Below, one piece after another: positions 57,770-64,000 of a DNA stretch of 64,000 nt. Under the pieces are notes generated by a model. The model was given only the letters and a program-made list of their open reading frames with translations. It had not been told where the DNA came from and did no database searches. The position numbers and the translations under genes were made by a program. Position 1 is the first letter of the stretch. Each line of letters opens with the position of its first letter. The stretch is from Methylibium sp. (GTDB lineage Bacteria > Pseudomonadota > Gammaproteobacteria > Burkholderiales > Burkholderiaceae_C): NCBI GenBank assembly GCA_013824165.1, contig PNNH01000005.1, positions 19,499-83,498 on the forward strand. The letters run 5' to 3'.

Positions 57770-58795
57770 ATGAAACGCGCGACACCTCAGCATCCATCGT
57801 CACGTTCCGTTCCTCCCGGGCTGCTTGCTGGAGTCGATCTGGGCGCAGCACCCGAAGAGCGCGAGCCTGAGCCCGACGAGCCGGTTGCCGACGAGAGCGA
57901 GATTGAGTTGCTGCGGCGCGGTCTCACGCCGACTGCCGACTTCGATCCCGGCAACGCGCTGCAAGCCTATTTGCGCGATATCCGCCGTACGCCTCTGTTG
58001 ACGGCCGAGCAGGAATACCAGACTGCGGTGCGCGCGCGCGCTGGCGAGTTCAAGGCCAGGCAGGCCATGATCGAGCACAACCTGCGCCTGGTTGTCAGCA
58101 TTGCGAAGAACTATCTCGGTCGCGGCCTGCCCTTGAACGACCTGATCGAAGAGGGCAACCTGGGTCTGATGCATGCGATCGGCAAGTTCGAGCCCGAGCG
58201 CGGCTTTCGTTTCTCGACCTACGCGAGCTGGTGGATTCGGCAAGGCGTAGAGCGCGCCTTGATGCACCAGGCTCGCCTTGTACGGCTGCCGGTGCATGTC
58301 GTGCGCGAACTCAACCATGTGCTGAAGGCGCGTCGTACGCTGGAGGCGCTGCGAGCTCAGCAGGGGGCGGAGTCAGGCGTTAAGGCGGATGAAATCGCTA
58401 CTCTGCTGGGGCAGCCCCTGGCGCATGTGACTGAGCTGCTGGCCTATGCCGAACTGCCCAGCTCGCTCGACGCGCCTGTCGATCGCAACGCTGAGGCGGG
58501 CGAGTCCATGGTCGACCTGGTGGCCGATGAGCATGCTGTCGATCCGATGGGCATGCGCCTCAGTCATGAGATCGAAGCCCTGCTTGAACATGGGCTGGCC
58601 AGCTTGAACGAACGCGAGCGCGAAGTGCTGGCCGGGCGCTATGGGCTGAGTGACCGTGAGCCCGAGACCTTGGACGTGCTGGCCATCCGACTTGGACTCA
58701 CACGCGAACGTATTCGCCAGATTCAGATCGAGGCGCTGAACAAGCTCAAGCGCAACATGATGCGCCGGGGCATCAACCGCGACTCCATCTTCTGA
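57770..58795 (+). CDS. rpoS: Stationary-phase sigma factor RpoS
   Basis: A 341-residue group 2 sigma-70 factor. Region 1.2 ([28 protein letters not shown]), region 2 ([59 protein letters not shown] in pieces), region 3 and region 4.2 ([28 protein letters not shown]) are all present. The ATG at 57770 is used; an in-frame TTG at 57764 is possible, and a stop at 57752 excludes longer forms. Position after nlpD confirms the identity. Confidence 0.96.
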   Translation: MKRATPQHPSSRSVPPGLLAGVDLGAAPEEREPEPDEPVADESEIELLRRGLTPTADFDPGNALQAYLRDIRRTPLLTAEQEYQTAVRARAGEFKARQAMIEHNLRLVVSIAKNYLGRGLPLNDLIEEGNLGLMHAIGKFEPERGFRFSTYASWWIRQGVERALMHQARLVRLPVHVVRELNHVLKARRTLEALRAQQGAESGVKADEIATLLGQPLAHVTELLAYAELPSSLDAPVDRNAEAGESMVDLVADEHAVDPMGMRLSHEIEALLEHGLASLNEREREVLAGRYGLSDREPETLDVLAIRLGLTRERIRQIQIEALNKLKRNMMRRGINRDSIF

Positions 58796-58870
58796 CTCAC
58801 CGCTGCAGGCGCATGCGCGCCGACGGCATGCCATGCCGGGCAGGCTGTTGCGGGCAGGGATAATCGGGCC

Positions 58871-60226
58871 ATGACTCAAGTATCCGAATGGCTCAAGGTC
58901 GAGTCGCTGGATCTCGAGGCCCAGGGCGTCGCGCACAACACCGAAGGCAAGGTCGTCTTCATCGAGGGTGCGCTGCCGGGCGAAGAGGTGCAGGTGACGG
59001 TCGGCCGCAAGAAGAACAACTGGGAGCAGGGCACGATGGTGGCGATGCGGCGCGAGAGCTCGCAGCGCGTCACGCCTGGCTGTCCCAATTTCGGCCTGCA
59101 CGCAGGCGCCTGTGGTGGCTGCAAGATGCAGCACCTGCATCCGGCAGCCCAGGTTGCGGTCAAGCAGCGTGTGGTTGAAGACAATCTTTGGCATCTCGGC
59201 AAGGTCAAGCCCGAGACCTTGTTGCGGCCTATCGAAGGACCAGCCTGGGGCTATCGCTACCGGGCGCGCTTCTCGGTTCGCTACGTGGCCAAGAAGGGCC
59301 AGGTCCTGATTGGCTTCCACGAGCGCAAGAGTCGCTACGTGGCTGACATGCAGGTCTGCAAGGTCGTGCCGCCGCAGGTCAGCGACATGCTGGTGCCGCT
59401 GCGCGAACTGATCGCCAGCATGGAAGAACGTGACCGCTTGCCGCAGATCGAGTTGGCCATGGGCGATCAGGTGATTGCGCTGGTGCTGCGCCATCTCAAC
59501 CCGCTGGGCGAGGGCGATCGCGCAAAGCTGCGGGCGTTTGCAGCCGTTCATCCTGGTGTTCAGTGGTGGCTGCAGCCCAAGGGGCCGGATACCGTTCAAC
59601 TGCTTGATGAGGGTGGACCTGAGCTGGCTTATGCCTTGCCCGAGTTCGGCGTGGTGATGCCATTCAAGCCTACGGACTTCACGCAGGTCAACCCGCACAT
59701 CAACGGCGTTCTGGTGGGGCGCGCGCTGCGTCTCTTGCAGGTGCAGCGCGACGAGCGCGTGATCGATTGGTTCTGCGGGCTGGGCAATTTCACATTGCCG
59801 TTGGCGACGCAGGCGCGCGAAGTGCTGGGCATCGAGGGCAGCGAAGCCCTGGTGCAGCGCTCACGCGAGAACGCCGCGCGCAACGGACTGGACCGAAACA
59901 CCGCTTTCGTGGCGCGCAATCTTTTCGAGATGACCCCGGCCTTGTTGGCCGCCGATGGCAATGCTGACAAGTGGCTGGTCGACCCGCCACGCGAGGGTGC
60001 ATTCGCGCTGGCCAAGGCGATCGCCGATATCGCTCAGGACCCAAGCCTCGCGCCTGGCTGGGTGCCGCCCAAGCGGATCGTCTATGTGTCCTGCAATCCT
60101 GCGACGCTGGCGCGTGATGCCGGCCTGCTGGTGAACGTTGCAGGCTATCGCTGCACGGCGGCGAGCGCGGTGAACATGTTTCCGCACACGGCCCATGTGG
60201 AATCGATCGCTGTCTTCGAGCGCTGA
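58871..60226 (+). CDS. rlmD: 23S rRNA (uracil-1939-C5)-methyltransferase
   Basis: A 451-residue RNA m5U methyltransferase. The N-terminal TRAM domain covers residues 1-60. The [4Fe-4S] cysteines are in [19 protein letters not shown] plus the later [10 protein letters not shown]. The SAM motif is [16 protein letters not shown]. The catalytic Cys is in [14 protein letters not shown] with Glu near the C-terminus ([10 protein letters not shown]). The spacing of the cluster fits RlmD. A terminator follows at 60253. Confidence 0.94.
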   Translation: MTQVSEWLKVESLDLEAQGVAHNTEGKVVFIEGALPGEEVQVTVGRKKNNWEQGTMVAMRRESSQRVTPGCPNFGLHAGACGGCKMQHLHPAAQVAVKQRVVEDNLWHLGKVKPETLLRPIEGPAWGYRYRARFSVRYVAKKGQVLIGFHERKSRYVADMQVCKVVPPQVSDMLVPLRELIASMEERDRLPQIELAMGDQVIALVLRHLNPLGEGDRAKLRAFAAVHPGVQWWLQPKGPDTVQLLDEGGPELAYALPEFGVVMPFKPTDFTQVNPHINGVLVGRALRLLQVQRDERVIDWFCGLGNFTLPLATQAREVLGIEGSEALVQRSRENAARNGLDRNTAFVARNLFEMTPALLAADGNADKWLVDPPREGAFALAKAIADIAQDPSLAPGWVPPKRIVYVSCNPATLARDAGLLVNVAGYRCTAASAVNMFPHTAHVESIAVFER

Positions 60227-60252
60227 TCCACGCGCGCCGCGCCACAAAAGAG

Positions 60253-60280
60253 AAGGGGCCTTGCAGGCCCCTTAGTTTTT
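60253..60280 (+). terminator. Terminator after rlmD
   Basis: AAGGGGCC-TTGCA-GGCCCCTT is a perfect 8-bp stem followed by AGTTTTT. The A run on the other side (ACAAAAG) may let it also serve the converging yccA-like gene. Confidence 0.88.
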
Positions 60281-60296
60281 CCGATGTGCTCGGTGA

Positions 60297-60992
60297 TCAG
60301 TCGCGTTCGCCGCCGAAGATGCCCAGCAGCGAGAGCAGGCTCTGGAACACGTTGTAGACGTCGAGGTAGATCGCCAGTGTCGCGGAGATGTAGTTGGTTT
60401 CCCCGCCATCGATGACGCGCTTGATGTCATACAGCATGAAGGCGGAGAAGACGGCCATGGACAGGGCCAGCATAGTCAGCATCAGGGCCGAGGATTGCAA
60501 GAAGATGTTCACCAAGCCCACCACCAGCAAGATGATGGCGCCAACGAACAAGAACTTGCCCATGCCGGACAGGTCGCGCTTGATCACCGTGGCCAGCGAG
60601 GCCATGGCGAAGAAGATGGCGGCAGTTCCGCCGAAGGCCGTCATGATCAAACTGCTGCCGTTCCTGAAGCCCAGGATCTGCGCCAGCAGGCGCGACAGCA
60701 TCAGGCCCATGAAGAAAGTGAAACCGAGCAAGGCATAGACGCCGATGCTGGAGTTCTTGGTCTTCTCGACCAGGAACATCAGGCCAAACGCGCCAGCGAA
60801 GAACAGGATGGTGCTCATGCCGAAGCCCATCTTCGCCATGATTCCGGTTGAAACGCCGACCCAGGCTCCCAGCACGGTGGGCACCATCGACAGGGCCAGC
60901 AGCCAGTAGGTGTTGCGCAGCACGCGCTGGCGGTCGGCCGCCAAGCCGGTGCCGTAGGCGCTACCGTATTGTGTTTGCAGGCTTTCGTTCAT
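60297..60992 (-). CDS. Bax inhibitor-1/YccA-family membrane protein
   Basis: A 231-residue integral membrane protein with about seven hydrophobic segments, starting after a hydrophilic N-terminus (NESLQTQYGSAYGTGLAADRQRVLRNTYWLL). The family C-terminal motif MLYDIKRVIDGGETNYISATLAIYLDVYNVFQSLLSLLG contains the conserved Asp pair. E. coli YccA modulates FtsH; the role here is not shown. The ATG at 60992 has a strong GGAGGAAC site. Confidence 0.93.
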   Translation of the reverse strand: MNESLQTQYGSAYGTGLAADRQRVLRNTYWLLALSMVPTVLGAWVGVSTGIMAKMGFGMSTILFFAGAFGLMFLVEKTKNSSIGVYALLGFTFFMGLMLSRLLAQILGFRNGSSLIMTAFGGTAAIFFAMASLATVIKRDLSGMGKFLFVGAIILLVVGLVNIFLQSSALMLTMLALSMAVFSAFMLYDIKRVIDGGETNYISATLAIYLDVYNVFQSLLSLLGIFGGERD

Positions 60993-61187
60993 AGTTCCTC
61001 CAGTGAAATTGGGGCCAGGCTGCATGGTCAGCATGCCATCCTGGTCGCAGCGGATTCTAGGGCGCATCGGCCGCACACGCATTTGTGGGCGCTAGGCAAT
61101 TCCCCTAGCAGGGTGTTTTGTCCTGAGCAACGGAAATCCAGCTGCAGCTGTCGATAAAGTGAGGCCTTTTTCAACAGGATCAAGCCC

Positions 61188-61589
61188 GTGAAACAAAAGC
61201 CCTACCTGAGCTCGGACGAGGTGAAGAAGATCGCGGCGGCCGCTGAGGCTGAAGCCATCGCCAATCAATGGGCGGTCAGCATCGCCATCGTTGACGACGG
61301 TGGGCACCTGCTGTGGCTGCAGCGCCTGGACGGCGCCCCGGCCATCTCGGCTCAGATTGCACCGGCTAAGGCCAATACGGCTGCGCTGGGTCGCCGCGAA
61401 TCCAAGGTTTATGAAGACGTGATCAATCAGGGCCGGGTTTCGTTTTTGAGCGCGCCGGGTCTGAGTGGACTGCTCGAAGGCGGTGTGCCCGTGATGGTGG
61501 ATGGCCACTGCATCGGCGCGGTTGGCGTCAGCGGCGTGAAGTCGACCGAAGATGCGCAGATCGCCCGCGCAGGTATTGCCGCATTGTGA
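61188..61589 (+). CDS. GlcG/HbpS-family protein
   Basis: A 133-residue cytoplasmic protein of the GlcG/HbpS (DUF336) family. It starts at GTG with AGGA upstream. Family motifs are AIVDDGGHLLWLQRLDGAP, AKANTAALGRRES and GGVPVMVDGHCIGAVGVSG. HbpS from Streptomyces binds haem; many homologues sit beside catabolic genes as small accessory proteins. No partner gene is adjacent, so no function is proposed. Confidence 0.85.
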   Translation: MKQKPYLSSDEVKKIAAAAEAEAIANQWAVSIAIVDDGGHLLWLQRLDGAPAISAQIAPAKANTAALGRRESKVYEDVINQGRVSFLSAPGLSGLLEGGVPVMVDGHCIGAVGVSGVKSTEDAQIARAGIAAL

Positions 61590-61704
61590 TGAGTGGCGCC
61601 GTGCAGGCCCACGCGCGCTTTGCCGCGTGAGTCGGTGGCGTGAATGAGCTCGCCGGCAGGCTTTTGCTGGCGTCGGTCTTGCACCCGCGAGCCCTGCGAA
61701 GGGC

Positions 61705-61731
61705 TTGGTGATTACCCTGCTGGGTTATACT
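61705..61731 (+). promoter_or_regulatory. Candidate promoter of carAB
   Basis: TTGGTG (61705-61710) and TATACT (61726-61731) are separated by 15 bases; CTTGGT with a 16-base spacer is the alternative. Transcription would start near 61738, giving a leader of about 140 bases before carA. Confidence 0.5.
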
Positions 61732-61820
61732 CCACAGGTTTACCCGCAACCCACCGCCCCCCCAGCGAAACCCCTTCCGTTTCCTTCACCGGACTCAGGC
61801 TCGACCCGGCCGCGCCAAAC

Positions 61821-61860
61821 GCGCGCGCCAGGTTCCCAAGGAGCAGAGCTGGGCGCGCGC
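61821..61860 (+). promoter_or_regulatory. GC-rich stem-loop in the carA leader
   Basis: GCGCGCGCC and GGCGCGCGC pair perfectly around a 22-base loop. The stem ends 8 bases before the GGAG used by carA. It has no T-tract, so it looks more like a leader structure than a terminator. Confidence 0.4.
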
Positions 61861-61878
61861 ACAATAACGGAGTTACCC

Positions 61879-63039
61879 GTGCTGCCCGATCTGCTCTCAT
61901 CCCCCCAAGCGATCCTCGCCCTGGCAGACGGCACGGTCTTCAAAGCCACCTCGATCGGCGCTGCCGGTCATACCGTTGGTGAAGTGGTCTTCAACACTTC
62001 GCTGACCGGTTACCAGGAAATCCTCACCGACCCGAGCTACTGCCGGCAGATCGTGACTCTCACGTATCCGCATATCGGCAACTACGGCGTCAACGACGAG
62101 GATGTCGAGGCTTCGAAGATCCATGCCGCTGGCCTGATCATCAAGGACCTGCCGATCCTTGATTCCAACTTCCGCAAGACCCGCAGCCTCAGCCAGTATC
62201 TGAAGGATGAGGGCACGGTCGCGATCTCCGATCTCGATACGCGTCGGCTGACGCGCGTTCTGCGCACCACCGGTGCACAGAACGGCTGCATCCTGGCGCT
62301 GTCCGCTGGCGAAAAGATCACTGACGCCCACATCGCCGACGCAGTCGCCAAGGCCAAAGCTGCGTCCAGCATGGCCGGCCAGGATCTGGCCAAGGTGGTG
62401 AGCCGCACACAAAGCGAAGTGTGGACCCAGACCGAATGGGCGCTTGGCGCGGGCTACGGCGAACAGAAGTCGCCGAAGTTCCATGTGGTTGCCTACGACT
62501 TCGGCGTCAAGCACAACATCCTGCGCATGCTTGCCTCGCGTGGCTGCAAGATCACCGTGGTGCCGGCGCAGACGCCCGCGGCCGAGGTGTTCAAACTGCA
62601 GCCCGACGGCGTCTTCCTGTCCAACGGCCCTGGTGACCCGGAGCCCTGTGATTACGCCATCAAGGCCGCGGCTGAGCTGATCGAAGCTGGTATCCCGACC
62701 TTCGGCATCTGCCTGGGTCACCAGATCATGGCGCTGGCCTCGGGTGCGAAGACCTTCAAGATGAAGTTCGGCCACCACGGCGCCAACCATCCGGTCAAGG
62801 ACCTGGACAACGGTCGCGTCTCGATCACCAGCCAGAACCACGGCTTCGCAGTCGAGGCCGACTCGCTGCCTGCGAACCTGCGCCCCACGCACATCAGCCT
62901 GTTCGACGGCACGTTGCAGGGCCTGGCCCGCACTGACAAGCCGGCCTTCTGCTTCCAGGGCCACCCGGAAGCCAGCCCCGGCCCGCACGATATTTCCTAT
63001 CTGTTCGACCGCTTCATCGGTCTCATGTCCAAGGCCTGA
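61879..63039 (+). CDS. carA: Carbamoyl-phosphate synthase small subunit
   Basis: A 386-residue glutaminase subunit feeding ammonia to CarB for arginine and pyrimidine synthesis. It starts at GTG with GGAG 6 bases upstream, giving [28 protein letters not shown], the normal family start. The N-terminal domain has [16 protein letters not shown]. The class I amidotransferase domain has the nucleophile elbow [13 protein letters not shown] and the His/Glu pair in [15 protein letters not shown]. carB follows after 12 bases. Confidence 0.96.
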   Translation: MLPDLLSSPQAILALADGTVFKATSIGAAGHTVGEVVFNTSLTGYQEILTDPSYCRQIVTLTYPHIGNYGVNDEDVEASKIHAAGLIIKDLPILDSNFRKTRSLSQYLKDEGTVAISDLDTRRLTRVLRTTGAQNGCILALSAGEKITDAHIADAVAKAKAASSMAGQDLAKVVSRTQSEVWTQTEWALGAGYGEQKSPKFHVVAYDFGVKHNILRMLASRGCKITVVPAQTPAAEVFKLQPDGVFLSNGPGDPEPCDYAIKAAAELIEAGIPTFGICLGHQIMALASGAKTFKMKFGHHGANHPVKDLDNGRVSITSQNHGFAVEADSLPANLRPTHISLFDGTLQGLARTDKPAFCFQGHPEASPGPHDISYLFDRFIGLMSKA

Positions 63040-63051
63040 TGGAGACACGCA

Positions 63052-64000
<949 letters not shown>

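Overview
The window is GC-rich, gene-dense chromosomal DNA from a betaproteobacterium, most likely a Burkholderiales member near the Rubrivivax/Leptothrix/Roseateles group. This is inferred from gene content and order: surE-pcm-nlpD-rpoS, earP-efp with an arginine-type EF-P, red-type (form IC) RuBisCO with cbbX, and a soxCDYZAX-B cluster. I see no insertion sequence, prophage or CRISPR array.

Layout. 1-25.4 kb is mostly housekeeping: a partial periplasmic cyclophilin; dnaE; a patatin-like phospholipase; a TetR-controlled RND efflux operon followed by a divergent Pcm-like methyltransferase, a rhodanese and a TolC-type channel; yaaA; a prolyl-4-hydroxylase-like dioxygenase; an Lrp/AsnC regulator divergent from an acetolactate synthase; efp with its rhamnosyltransferase earP; uvrC, a lipoprotein gene and pgsA; an HU gene, tRNA-Val, ppiD and tRNA-His.

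25.8-53.2 kb is a continuous chemolithoautotrophy block. Its first part is the sulfur-oxidation cluster soxCD-YZ-AX-B. Next come a likely persulfide-sensing ArsR repressor and an accessory set: FadL-type porin, DUF302 lipoprotein, exported DsrE-like protein, YeeE/TsuA-type transporter, SoxH-like metallo-hydrolase and thioredoxin-like protein. A chemoreceptor and a metallo-beta-lactamase-fold protein with an altered metal motif separate this from the Calvin-cycle operon. There cbbR is divergent from cbbL-S-X-Y-F-P-T-Z-A. Two small cytochromes c and a second ArsR regulator close the block. Functionally, periplasmic Sox enzymes would oxidise thiosulfate or sulfide and pass electrons to c-type cytochromes, and the resulting energy would drive CO2 fixation.

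53.3-64 kb returns to general functions: an orphan NarL-type response regulator, a quinone oxidoreductase, surE-pcm-nlpD-rpoS, rlmD, a YccA/BI-1 membrane protein, a GlcG/HbpS-like protein, carA and the start of carB.

The points most worth a second look are the sox accessory set as a possible sulfane-sulfur uptake and trafficking route, the interleaved inverted repeats separating cbbL from cbbS, a hairpin that would hide the Shine-Dalgarno site of a small cytochrome c, and the ArsR protein with two cysteines spaced as in SqrR/BigR beside a near-perfect dyad. All functional statements rest on reading the sequence and on family knowledge; no database search was run.
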